NCBI GenBank assembly: GCA_022572865.1
Contig: JACZVB010000004.1
Coordinates: 1 to 15,299 of the forward strand
Length of the DNA stretch: 15,299 bases
Reading direction: 5' to 3'
Source: Chloroflexota bacterium
GTDB taxonomy: Bacteria; Chloroflexota; Dehalococcoidia; Plut-88900
The notes under the pieces are model-generated. The model worked only from the letters and a program-made list of their open reading frames with translations, searched no databases and was not told the DNA's origin. The position numbers and the translations under genes were made by a program. This document shows, piece after piece, positions 7,400-13,558 of the stretch. Positions within the stretch are counted from its first letter, which is position 1; the number at the start of each line of letters is the position of its first letter.

Positions 7400-7474
7400 C
7401 GGTCGAGACGTCGTGTTGTGCCGATTGCAGCGCCCGGCGGGACGCCATTCAGGAAAGGGCGCCGGCAATAAAGC

Positions 7475-8287
7475 CTAGTGCTCCATAAAGTCCCCGCCGT
7501 CTATGTTTATGGACTGACCGTGTATCCATGAGGCGGCCTTTGTGCATAGGTATGCAACGAAATTACCCACCTCTTCATCGGTCCCGTTGCGCCCTATGGG
7601 GGTGGCCTGGGCCATCTCGTCCCAGGCTTCGGTATACACCAGGTCATCCATCCTGGCTGTATCCACCGCCCCGGGGCAGACGCAGTTGACGTTGATGCCG
7701 TCAGGGCCCAACTCCCGGGCCAGGGTCTGGGTCATACCCACCTGGGCGAAGCAGGCGGCGCAGTAGGCCAGGGTATTGGCGCTTCCCGTTTTCCCTGCGC
7801 CGGATGAAATGTTGATGATCTTACCGCCTTCGCCCTGAGCCAGCATCACCTTAGCCGCGGCTTTGGAGCACAGATAGGTGCCCCGCACCTTGATGTCGAT
7901 CACCTTCTGAAAGATATCGTTGTCCAGCTCCACCGTGGGCACCCTATCGGGGCCCCGAGCGTAAGCCGCATTGTTCACCAGAATGTCGATCCGACCAAGC
8001 TCGCGGACCGTCCGCTCGGCCATCGACTCCACCTGCTCTGCGCTGGTCACGTCCACCACCAAGGGCAGGGCCCGACGGCCCAGGGCCCGTACCTGCTCTG
8101 CGGTGCCCTCTATATCCTTCCAGCCGACGGCCTTTTCATCGGCGGGGAAGGACGCAGGATCGCGGCCCGTCCCCGTTACCACTATATCTGCGCCCAGCTT
8201 AGCCAGGGCCACAGCGGTGGCCCTGCCTATTCCCCGCAGCCTTCCAGCGCCGGTGACTATGGCGACCTTTCCGTCTAGCTCTCCCAT
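7475..8287 (-). CDS. SDR-family oxidoreductase with altered catalytic tetrad
   Basis: A Rossmann-fold short-chain dehydrogenase, 270 residues from ATG 8287, chosen because GGGGGAG lies about five bases upstream; longer in-frame starts up to 8344 lack a Shine-Dalgarno. The NAD(P)-binding motif is TGAGRLRGIG (12-21, with a short insert relative to TGxxxGIG), followed by NNAA (105-108), NISSGAG (catalytic Ser162), Tyr175 and PGAVDT (205-210). The C-terminus has the usual GQSINIDGG. Two core residues are unusual: the tetrad Asn in DVNVxG is Lys133 (DIKVRG), and the YxxxK lysine is Cys179 (AYCAACFAQ). Cofactor binding should be intact, but standard proton relay is not expected. It has its own promoter and is flanked by relics. 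Substrate unknown. Confidence 0.93.
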   Translation of the reverse strand: MGELDGKVAIVTGAGRLRGIGRATAVALAKLGADIVVTGTGRDPASFPADEKAVGWKDIEGTAEQVRALGRRALPLVVDVTSAEQVESMAERTVRELGRIDILVNNAAYARGPDRVPTVELDNDIFQKVIDIKVRGTYLCSKAAAKVMLAQGEGGKIINISSGAGKTGSANTLAYCAACFAQVGMTQTLARELGPDGINVNCVCPGAVDTARMDDLVYTEAWDEMAQATPIGRNGTDEEVGNFVAYLCTKAASWIHGQSINIDGGDFMEH

Positions 8288-8353
8288 ATCGTCTCCCCCA
8301 AAATGCCAGTATTGGGTTACACACCCTGATTTTCCCATCATCAAACAGTGGTG

Positions 8354-8382
8354 AGTGTAGCTGTCTCTCCTTTAGGCGTCAA
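8354..8382 (-). promoter_or_regulatory. Sigma70-type promoter of the unusual SDR gene
   Basis: On the minus strand TTGACG (8382-8377), a 17-base spacer and TACACT (8359-8354). The predicted start near 8347 leaves a ~60-base leader to the ATG at 8287. It matches the PAP2 promoter in hexamers and spacing except for one base of the -35. It overlaps the upstream side of the hydrolase relic. Confidence 0.68.
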
Positions 8383-8401
8383 CGGCGTCTGATATCCCTT
8401 T

Positions 8402-8539
8402 TCTTCATACCGCTTGTGTCTGATTGAGGCCCTGGGCGTCGACCATGCGTACCTGGTGGGTCACGATTGGGCAACTGACGCTGCGTACCGGGGCCCCAGC
8501 CCTGGAGCCGATGAGAAAATAGGTCTGTTACCCAGATGA
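8402..8539 (+). pseudogene. Relic of an alpha/beta hydrolase (nucleophile-elbow fragment)
   Basis: On the plus strand one frame reads SSYRLCLIEALGVDHAYLVG followed by HDW, then about 22 further residues to a TGA at 8537-8539. The block LGVDHAYLVGHDW is the helix-strand-elbow signature of epoxide hydrolase/haloalkane dehalogenase-like enzymes (dLxALGvdrahLVGHDWG), with Asp as nucleophile. The conserved Gly after Trp is already lost (Ala), and the remainder, ending DEKIGLLPR, may be a shortened echo of the following core region. There is no start codon, oxyanion loop or His/acid partners. The end overlaps the convergent SDR stop codon. It is a decayed fragment, not a working gene. Confidence 0.6.
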
Positions 8540-9397
8540 TGATAGTCCGGTCAGCTCCTCGCTGATGCGCCACAACCTTCTAGCAGCCGGCTGATCGTAG
8601 GAGGCTTCGGACGAGGGCACGGCCTTTTCCCTTGCGAAGTACTTCCCCGTGACCCCTTCTACTTCTGGAGAGGTAGCCAGGTAGAGCGAGGTCCGCGCCC
8701 CTGCCTCGGGGCTTGCCCGCACAACCCTGGCCGCAAGCCGGATGACTCTCGGCAATCCTGTTGCATCGGCCAGCAGATTAGTGGCCACCACACCAGGGTG
8801 CAGGCAGTTGGCGGTGACCCCGGTCCCCTCCAGCATCCGGGCCAGTTCGTAGGTGTGCAGAACGTTGGCCAGCTTGGTGCGAGCGTAGACAAGGGTCCGG
8901 TTGTAGCCGCTCTCCGATTGCAGGTCGTCGAAGTCCAGCGGCGCGCGGCCATGGAGTTGCGAGGAGACGTTGACGATCCTGGCCGGCGCGCCCGCCTTGA
9001 GGACATCAAGGAGGAGAGCTGTCAGCAGGAAATACGCCAGGTGGTTCACGGCAAACTGAGTCTCCAGCCCATCCTCTGTTAATATCCGCCGCCTGGGGAT
9101 GATGCCGGCGTTGTTGATCAGAACGTCTAGGGCCGGGTATAGAGCCTTGAAATCGGCGGCTAGACGATGGGTGGAGGACTGTGAGGAGAGGTCGGTGAGG
9201 AGCAGGCAGACCGAGGGATTACCGCTCTCTTGTTGGACCTGAGCCAGGGCCTCTTGGCCCCGATGCGGGTTGCGGCAGACCATCACCACGGTGGCCCCCG
9301 TTTTTGCCAGCCCCAGGGCCGTGGCCCTACCGATGCCGGCGTTGGCCCCGGTGACCATGCAGACCTTGCCCCTCATGTCGATAGCTTCCTCAGGCAT
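8528..9397 (-). CDS. SDR-family NAD(P)-dependent oxidoreductase, retinol-dehydrogenase-like
   Basis: A 289-residue short-chain dehydrogenase of the RDH11-14/protochlorophyllide-reductase-like branch. It has TGANAGIG (16-23), an Arg after the second strand (CRNPHRG, suggesting NADP(H)), TDL (68-70), NNAG (95-98), Asn118 (FAVNHLAYF), serines 145/146 (NVSS), Tyr171 and Lys175 (YARTK), and HPG(V). The tetrad is complete, unlike in its neighbour. Relatives oxidise or reduce lipophilic alcohols, aldehydes or ketones; the substrate here is unknown. The ATG at 9397 has AAGGA close upstream and GGGGGTG nine bases upstream. It lies 141 bases after the methyltransferase stop on the same strand, so cotranscription is possible, though a small hairpin (9437-9453) lies between. 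Confidence 0.94.
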   Translation of the reverse strand: MPEEAIDMRGKVCMVTGANAGIGRATALGLAKTGATVVMVCRNPHRGQEALAQVQQESGNPSVCLLLTDLSSQSSTHRLAADFKALYPALDVLINNAGIIPRRRILTEDGLETQFAVNHLAYFLLTALLLDVLKAGAPARIVNVSSQLHGRAPLDFDDLQSESGYNRTLVYARTKLANVLHTYELARMLEGTGVTANCLHPGVVATNLLADATGLPRVIRLAARVVRASPEAGARTSLYLATSPEVEGVTGKYFAREKAVPSSEASYDQPAARRLWRISEELTGLSSSG

Positions 9398-9436
9398 CTT
9401 CCTTCACACCCCCAGCTTACCAGTTCTGGGCAGAGG

Positions 9437-9453
9437 CCTTGTCTGGGACAAGG
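9437..9453. repeat. Perfect 7-bp hairpin between methyltransferase and SDR genes
   Basis: CCTTGTC (9437-9443), loop TGG, GACAAGG (9447-9453). It lies in the 141-base gap of the minus-strand gene pair. No T-run follows on either strand, so it is not a convincing intrinsic terminator; it could be a weak attenuator or mRNA-processing site. Confidence 0.4.
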
Positions 9454-9538
9454 GAGGGCAGTCCCCTTACCCCACATTTCCACAGACCAAGAAGGCAAGA
9501 GCTTTCGTGCTCAGGACCTACATCCCCTGAAGACTTCG

Positions 9539-10681
9539 TTAAGGCGCCTCAGCCTTGGATATCACCATATAGTAGTGGACGTGGTCCATGGTATGCTCCT
9601 CGGGCGTCCTTCTGACCCTCTCCTCATACTTGCCGTAGAAGAGATCCACAATCCTGTTGCGCTCATCTGACGGGCGGGAAGGATCGAGGCCGTTGTAGAA
9701 GGTGCTCTCGCTCCATGATCTCAGCATGCTTACATAGGAACGCACAAAGCTGTCCAGGTCTTTCGTCTCCCTATACGTCGCCGCGTGCGGGCACTCCACG
9801 ACTCTGCTCTCTATGTGATCAAGGTTTAAGCCTGCTTTGCGGACCTCGCCGTTCGGGTCTGAAAAGGGAGCAGTAAATTCCTCTGCAGTCCTATAGAACT
9901 GGGGGAATGCCACATTAGTGTATTCCTCTTTAGTAACCGTTCCATCGGCGACGAGTTTAAGCCAAATAGCGTTGTACGTGTCGAACATATTCACGCCAGC
10001 CGTGTTGCCCAGGTAGCGACCCTGCTCATCGATACAAAAGTTGATAAAGACCAGCTTACCGCCCGGCACCAGCTCCTTTGCCCTGTGCAAGAGGATGGTC
10101 TGCCAGTCCTTTTTTGCCTGCACCGCAAAAGCCTTCAACTCGGAACCCTTCGCCCCGACGGCGTGAATATGACCGGAAATGATACCCGGCTTCTCGCTGA
10201 GCCAGTGCAGCGCCGTCGAAGAAAACCCCAGGTCTATCGAGTTGTCCGGAAAGGCCTGCTGGTAAAAGGATGTGCCCGACGCGAGGATGAAGACGTTATC
10301 GTAGTCTTTCAGGTAGCTTTTAACGCCCAGAATCTCGTCTTCGCCATGAACCATTTCAAAGAGAGCCGAGAAATCGTTTTTCGGCAGATCGTTATAGTTG
10401 ATAACAATCGGGCGTTTGGGCGCTCTGGCCCTGACCATGCCTATGACGTTTCGGACCAGCTCGTACGAGGTCCCCCCATCGGCGGCCCCGTAGTCGGCAA
10501 TGGCAAACACCCTTTCGCTATCTTCTATATCCATCCCCTTGATAGCGGCCTCAACCAGGTCCAGGGCATCGCTTATTACCTGTTTTGTCCCGCGGTTCAC
10601 CCTGCTGTAATAGCCACCGCCCTTCATATACACTGTTCCAGACGTTTTTGCAGCTCTTGATCCGGCCACTTCTGCCTCCAT
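9539..10681 (-). CDS. SABATH-type SAM-dependent carboxyl methyltransferase (PF03492)
   Basis: Family members transfer a methyl group from S-adenosylmethionine to the carboxylate of small acids; plant relatives make methyl salicylate, jasmonate, indole-acetate and gibberellin esters. The 380-residue length fits. Visible signatures are MKGGGYYSRVN (19-29, the substrate/SAM-binding N-terminus), DYGAADGG (63-70, SAM motif I), NYNDLPKNDFSALF (95-108), SFYQQAFPDNSIDLGFSS (138-155), ALHWLS (157-162, where Trp160 aligns with the carboxylate-contacting Trp of salicylate methyltransferase), and PGGKLVF (206-212). The acid substrate is unknown. ATG 10681 lacks a clear Shine-Dalgarno; GTG at 10669 has GGAGG five bases upstream and may be the true start, costing four residues. 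The gene is divergent from the exonuclease. Confidence 0.92.
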   Translation of the reverse strand: MEAEVAGSRAAKTSGTVYMKGGGYYSRVNRGTKQVISDALDLVEAAIKGMDIEDSERVFAIADYGAADGGTSYELVRNVIGMVRARAPKRPIVINYNDLPKNDFSALFEMVHGEDEILGVKSYLKDYDNVFILASGTSFYQQAFPDNSIDLGFSSTALHWLSEKPGIISGHIHAVGAKGSELKAFAVQAKKDWQTILLHRAKELVPGGKLVFINFCIDEQGRYLGNTAGVNMFDTYNAIWLKLVADGTVTKEEYTNVAFPQFYRTAEEFTAPFSDPNGEVRKAGLNLDHIESRVVECPHAATYRETKDLDSFVRSYVSMLRSWSESTFYNGLDPSRPSDERNRIVDLFYGKYEERVRRTPEEHTMDHVHYYMVISKAEAP

Positions 10682-10693
10682 ATTTCTGCTGCG

Positions 10694-10722
10694 ATGGTAC
10701 AGACCTCACGACCCTCGGTAAA
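10694..10722 (-). promoter_or_regulatory. Probable promoter of the carboxyl methyltransferase gene
   Basis: Minus strand: TTTACC (10722-10717), a 17-base spacer and TACCAT (10699-10694); each hexamer matches consensus at four of six positions. It sits back to back with the exonuclease promoter, with only two bases between their -35 elements. Confidence 0.45.
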
Positions 10723-10724
10723 GA

Positions 10725-10753
10725 GAGACAACAGAAGGCGTTGAAAGGATAAT
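10725..10753 (+). promoter_or_regulatory. Probable promoter of the 5'-3' exonuclease gene
   Basis: GAGACA (10725-10730), a 17-base spacer and GATAAT (10748-10753). Initiation near 10760 would leave only about six bases before ATG 10766, and no Shine-Dalgarno is present, so the mRNA may be near-leaderless like that of uvrC. Confidence 0.5.
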
Positions 10754-10765
10754 ATTCCAAACACC

Positions 10766-11644
10766 ATGAAAGTGCATCTGGTCGATGGCACCTACGAGCT
10801 TTTCAGGGCCTACTTCGCCGTGCCCCCACTCACCTCTCCCGACGGGCGGCCGGTAGGTGCGGTGCGAGGGCTGATACAGACCCTCCTGTTACTGCTGCGC
10901 CAAGAGGATGTTACCCACGTGGCCTGCGCCTTCGATCATGTCATCGAGTCCTTCCGAAACGATCTTTTCCCCGGTTACAAGACCGGGGCCGGGGTCCCCG
11001 AAGAGCTGTACAGCCAGTTCCAGCTAGCAGAAGATGCTGCCTCCGCCCTGGGCATGGTGGTCTGGCCCATGGTGGAGTTCGAGGCCGATGACGCCATCGC
11101 CACCGCCGTCGCCAGGTGGCGGGACACGGACGATGTAGACCAGGTGGTTATCTGCTCCCCGGACAAAGACCTGGCCCAGATGGTCTCCGGCGACCGGGTT
11201 GTTTGCCTGGACAGGCGTAAGAATCTGGTCCTGGACGAAGCCGGCGTGCGGGACAAGTTCGGGGTCTCCCCAGGCTCCATCCCCGACTACCTGGCCCTGG
11301 TAGGGGACTCGGCCGATGGCATTCCCGGCATTTCAGGATGGGGAGCCAAGACCAGCGCACTGGTGTTGGAGCATTATGTCCATTTAGAAGATATCCCGGA
11401 TGATCCGTCGACATGGCAGGTCGAGGTCCGGGGCGCCAGGGCCAAAGCCGAAAGCCTTAGCAAGCATCGAGACGACGCCCTTCTCTACAAGAAATTGGCC
11501 ACCCTGAGGTTGGACGTGCCCCTGGAGGAGTCCCTGGACGACCTGGAGTGGCGCGGCGTTCATCCAGCGGCCTTTAAGAAACTCTGCTCAGACTCAGGCT
11601 TCGAAAGGCTGTCACGGCTGCCCCATAGATGGGCAGGGGAGTAG
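10766..11644 (+). CDS. Stand-alone 5'-3' exonuclease / FEN-like flap nuclease
   Basis: Homologous to the 5' nuclease domain of DNA polymerase I but without polymerase domains (292 residues), as in ExoIX/Xni-type proteins. Metal-binding acids are placed as in the family: Asp7 (LVDGT), Asp57 (AFDH), Glu106/Asp108/Asp109 (EFEADDAIA), Asp133 and Asp135 (SPDKDL), Asp181/Asp184 (GDSADGIPG). The helix-3-turn-helix DNA-binding element follows at ~180-204 (IPGISGWGAKTSALVL). The usual YKxxR arch motif reads YKTGAG (71-76), so the conserved arginine is absent; this may weaken cleavage or alter substrate binding. Expected role is removing 5' flaps or RNA primers in replication or repair. The stop at 11644 is two bases from the convergent DinB-family stop. 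Confidence 0.93.
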   Translation: MKVHLVDGTYELFRAYFAVPPLTSPDGRPVGAVRGLIQTLLLLLRQEDVTHVACAFDHVIESFRNDLFPGYKTGAGVPEELYSQFQLAEDAASALGMVVWPMVEFEADDAIATAVARWRDTDDVDQVVICSPDKDLAQMVSGDRVVCLDRRKNLVLDEAGVRDKFGVSPGSIPDYLALVGDSADGIPGISGWGAKTSALVLEHYVHLEDIPDDPSTWQVEVRGARAKAESLSKHRDDALLYKKLATLRLDVPLEESLDDLEWRGVHPAAFKKLCSDSGFERLSRLPHRWAGE

Positions 11645-11646
11645 GG

Positions 11647-12165
11647 TTACTGGTTAATTCCCCGCTGGAGCCCTCGGAGATAGGTGATGTGCCCCAGGTG
11701 CTGGCCGATCTCACATAGCAGATGTGACCATACCCAGCCGATGGTGCGCCCCTTACGTCGAGGGTGATCGCTGGGAGGCGTATAAGCGAAGTCATCGGGT
11801 TTGAGGGTGTTTAGATAGGCCAGGCTCTCCTCGTGGACTTCTCGATGGTATCGCCACAGCTCATCGATGGGTGGATTGAGGAAGGCGGCCAGGGCCTCTG
11901 GCCCGTAGCCGAAGCCCGTCTCCTCAACGGGAATCTTCCACTTCGCGGTCCAGCCCCCACGCTCGAAGGTCTGGGGACGCTTGAGGGCGTATTCGCTCAC
12001 CCAGATGTCCTCGGCCCGGCTGATATGCCAGAACAGGAAGTTTATCGAGTTGGCCCCCTCGTTCGGGCGCCAGGTAAGCTCTTCGGGAGTGAGGCCCTCC
12101 AGGGCGCGCTCCAGCCCCTGCTCCAACTCTTGAAAGGCCCCTTCTACCATCTGATTAGCGTCCAA
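11647..12165 (-). CDS. DinB-superfamily (DinB_2, YfiT-like) four-helix-bundle protein
   Basis: 172 residues of a DinB/YfiT-type metal-binding helix bundle; not to be confused with E. coli DinB polymerase IV. Family features are an N-terminal helix, LTWRPNEGANSINFLFWHISR with His47, and a C-terminal WSHLLCEIGQHLGHITYLRG with His148, His156 and His159. The classic first histidine of the HxxxH pair appears to be Glu152, so metal coordination may vary. Relatives are thiol S-transferases or are induced by stress; no reaction can be assigned. The start is TTG at 12165: GGAGG (12176-12172) lies exactly six bases upstream and no better start exists. A near-consensus promoter lies 5'. It ends two bases from the exonuclease stop. 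Confidence 0.93.
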   Translation of the reverse strand: MDANQMVEGAFQELEQGLERALEGLTPEELTWRPNEGANSINFLFWHISRAEDIWVSEYALKRPQTFERGGWTAKWKIPVEETGFGYGPEALAAFLNPPIDELWRYHREVHEESLAYLNTLKPDDFAYTPPSDHPRRKGRTIGWVWSHLLCEIGQHLGHITYLRGLQRGINQ

Positions 12166-12235
12166 TGCCAGCCTCCATGACGAACAACGGCGTCCTTGGA
12201 CACCTATTGTCGAGAATTGCTACCGGGTGTAACCG

Positions 12236-12264
12236 AATATATCCTCGGGGCTATGGAGTGTCAA
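12236..12264 (-). promoter_or_regulatory. Near-consensus sigma70 promoter of the DinB-family gene
   Basis: Minus strand: perfect TTGACA (12264-12259), a 17-base spacer and TATATT (12241-12236). Predicted start near 12229 gives a leader of ~64 bases to the TTG start at 12165. Confidence 0.8.
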
Positions 12265-12317
12265 CCCGAGAAGTTAGAGGGCGTTTAACAACAGTTTCGA
12301 CCATCCCCTCCGTACCC

Positions 12318-12411
12318 ACTCCCCTTCGTCAAGCTCCCTTCGACGGAACACTTCGACAAGCTCAGCACAGGCTCAGGACAGGCAGGACAGGCCTGACCAG
12401 GAAGGGGGAGT
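12318..12411. repeat. MITE-like repeat element with imperfect terminal inverted repeats
   Basis: Left end ACTCCCCTTC (12318-12327) and right end GAAGGGGGAGT (12401-12411) are inverted copies differing by one inserted base. Inside are CTTCGTCAAGCTC (12324-12336), CCTTCGACGG (12337-12346) and CTTCGACAAGCTC (12351-12363), then ACAGGC three times at 12366-12392. The CTTCGACAAGCTCAG...ACAGGC core resembles a dispersed intergenic repeat that I have seen in several bacterial genomes; that recollection is unverified. Confidence 0.5.
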
Positions 12412-12466
12412 AAATTAGGTTGGGGGTGTCCCCACAGCCTGCCTCAGAAACCCTCACCCCCGTAGT

Positions 12467-12495
12467 CCCCCTCTCCCTTAATAATGGAGAGGGGG
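12467..12495. repeat. Palindromic repeat, 10-bp perfect stem
   Basis: CCCCCTCTCC (12467-12476), nine-base AT-rich loop (12477-12485), GGAGAGGGGG (12486-12495). The stem is exact. It lies between genes, far from any stop codon, with no T-run, so a REP-like dispersed palindrome is likelier than a terminator. Confidence 0.6.
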
Positions 12496-12510
12496 ATGAA
12501 AGTAAATCTG

Positions 12511-12527
12511 GTCCCGATACTCGGGAC
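12511..12527. repeat. Palindromic repeat, 7-bp perfect stem
   Basis: GTCCCGA (12511-12517), loop TAC, TCGGGAC (12521-12527). It sits 15 bases after the 10-bp stem, so the two may be parts of one larger repeat. Confidence 0.55.
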
Positions 12528-12617
12528 TCGGCGTCGGGGCGCTCCCCGTATCATGTAGCTTACTACACGGCCTCGAGGTTATACTCTCCGACGAAGCGTT
12601 AACGTAAAGAGGCAAGA

Positions 12618-13481
12618 ATGCTAGCAACTCAGCGCCGGGAGAGAATTCGAAAATATCTGGCCCAGGAAAAGTGCATCCAGCCAGCCCCGGTCTTCGACCC
12701 GATTTCGGCCAGGATCGCTCAGTCCCTGGGGTTCGAAGTGGCGATGATGGGAGGGTCGGTGGCCTCGGCGGTTGTGCTTGGAGCGCCGGATTTAACGGTC
12801 CTGACCCTTACGGAGCTTGCCGATCAGGTCCGACGCATAACCCGGGCCTCCGACCTGAGCCTGATAGTCGACGCCGACCACGGCTATGGCAACGCCCTCA
12901 ACGTCATGCGAACGGTGGAGGAACTGGAGGCCGCCGGGGTCTCTGCCCTCACCATCGAGGACAACCTCCTCCCTGCACCCTTCGGCCAGAAAGAGAAGCC
13001 TAAGCTCATCTCGCTGCCGGAGATGGTAGGTAAGCTCGGCGCCGCCCTCGAAGCTCGCCAAGACCCGTCTCTGGTAATAATCGGACGGACGGAAAGCCTG
13101 CCGGTCGAGGGGATGGACAAGACCCTCGATAGGATCATCGCCTATGCCGGGACGGGGGTCGACGCCATCTTCCCTATCGGTATAAAGACGATTGATGAGA
13201 TAGAGGCTGTCCACAAGGTAACCGATCTGCCCCTGATCCTCGGCTCCACGCCCTCCGCAGCCAGCGATCTAGATCAGCTGGCATCCCTGGGGGTACGAAT
13301 CGCACTGGCGGGGCATCTCTCTTTTCACGCTTCGGTGAACGCCATCTACGATGCCTTGAAGCGCCATGCCGAGGGAAAGCCCCAGGCTGATATCCAGCAG
13401 AAGGCCGCCACCGAGGGGACCCTGGCCCGGGCTTTGAATCGGCAGCTCTACGACCTGTTTCAAGAGAAGTACCTGGAATAG
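12618..13481 (+). CDS. Isocitrate lyase/PEP-mutase superfamily enzyme, oxaloacetate-decarboxylase-like
   Basis: A 287-residue (beta/alpha)8 enzyme of the ICL/PEP-mutase superfamily, which makes or breaks C-C or C-P bonds next to 2-oxo acids using Mg2+. Signatures are QPAPVFDPISARIAQSLGFE (21-40), MMGGSVASA (43-51), metal-site Asp85 and Asp87 in VDADHGYGN, and TIEDNLLP (112-119). The wording DADHGYGN..IEDNLLP and the length resemble the oxaloacetate decarboxylase subgroup (Pseudomonas PA4872 type). The KKCGH catalytic loop of true isocitrate and methylisocitrate lyases is absent. Oxaloacetate or a related 2-oxo acid is thus the best guess. ATG 12618 has AAGAGG five bases upstream. A short hairpin with a T-rich tail follows the gene. 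Confidence 0.92.
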   Translation: MLATQRRERIRKYLAQEKCIQPAPVFDPISARIAQSLGFEVAMMGGSVASAVVLGAPDLTVLTLTELADQVRRITRASDLSLIVDADHGYGNALNVMRTVEELEAAGVSALTIEDNLLPAPFGQKEKPKLISLPEMVGKLGAALEARQDPSLVIIGRTESLPVEGMDKTLDRIIAYAGTGVDAIFPIGIKTIDEIEAVHKVTDLPLILGSTPSAASDLDQLASLGVRIALAGHLSFHASVNAIYDALKRHAEGKPQADIQQKAATEGTLARALNRQLYDLFQEKYLE

Positions 13482-13506
13482 CCAGGCCACTAATCCGGCA
13501 GATCGC

Positions 13507-13527
13507 GGCAGGCCCCTGCCCTTTCTT
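13507..13527 (+). terminator. Weak intrinsic terminator after the PEP-mutase-family gene
   Basis: GGCAG (13507-13511), loop GCCC, CTGCC (13516-13520), followed by CTTTCTT. The stem is short and the T tract broken, so efficiency is doubtful. It lies in the 77-base gap between two convergent genes. Confidence 0.4.
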
Positions 13528-13558
13528 ACAAGTCACCGGAAAGGGGTTATGGACCGGC

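Larger units (their letters stand above)
12265..12617. other. Repeat-rich intergenic region upstream of the PEP-mutase-family gene
   Basis: No gene is supported. The stretch holds a ~94-bp element with imperfect terminal inverted repeats (12318-12411), then three hairpins: TGGGG-GTGT-CCCCA (12421-12434), a 10-bp stem (12467-12495) and a 7-bp stem (12511-12527). Towards the end TATACT (12580-12585) is a possible -10 for the gene at 12618, with no good -35. Short open frames here have no Shine-Dalgarno and track the repeats. Confidence 0.6.

Noticed and set aside
7475..10681. A single operon of methyltransferase, SDR and SDR
   Set aside because: The last SDR has its own good promoter (8382-8354), a 240-base gap with a relic precedes it, and a 141-base gap with a hairpin separates the first two; at most the first two may be cotranscribed.
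12324..12392. Short direct repeats as a possible CRISPR array
   Set aside because: Units are 6-13 bases, degenerate and unevenly spaced, with no spacers of constant length and no cas genes.
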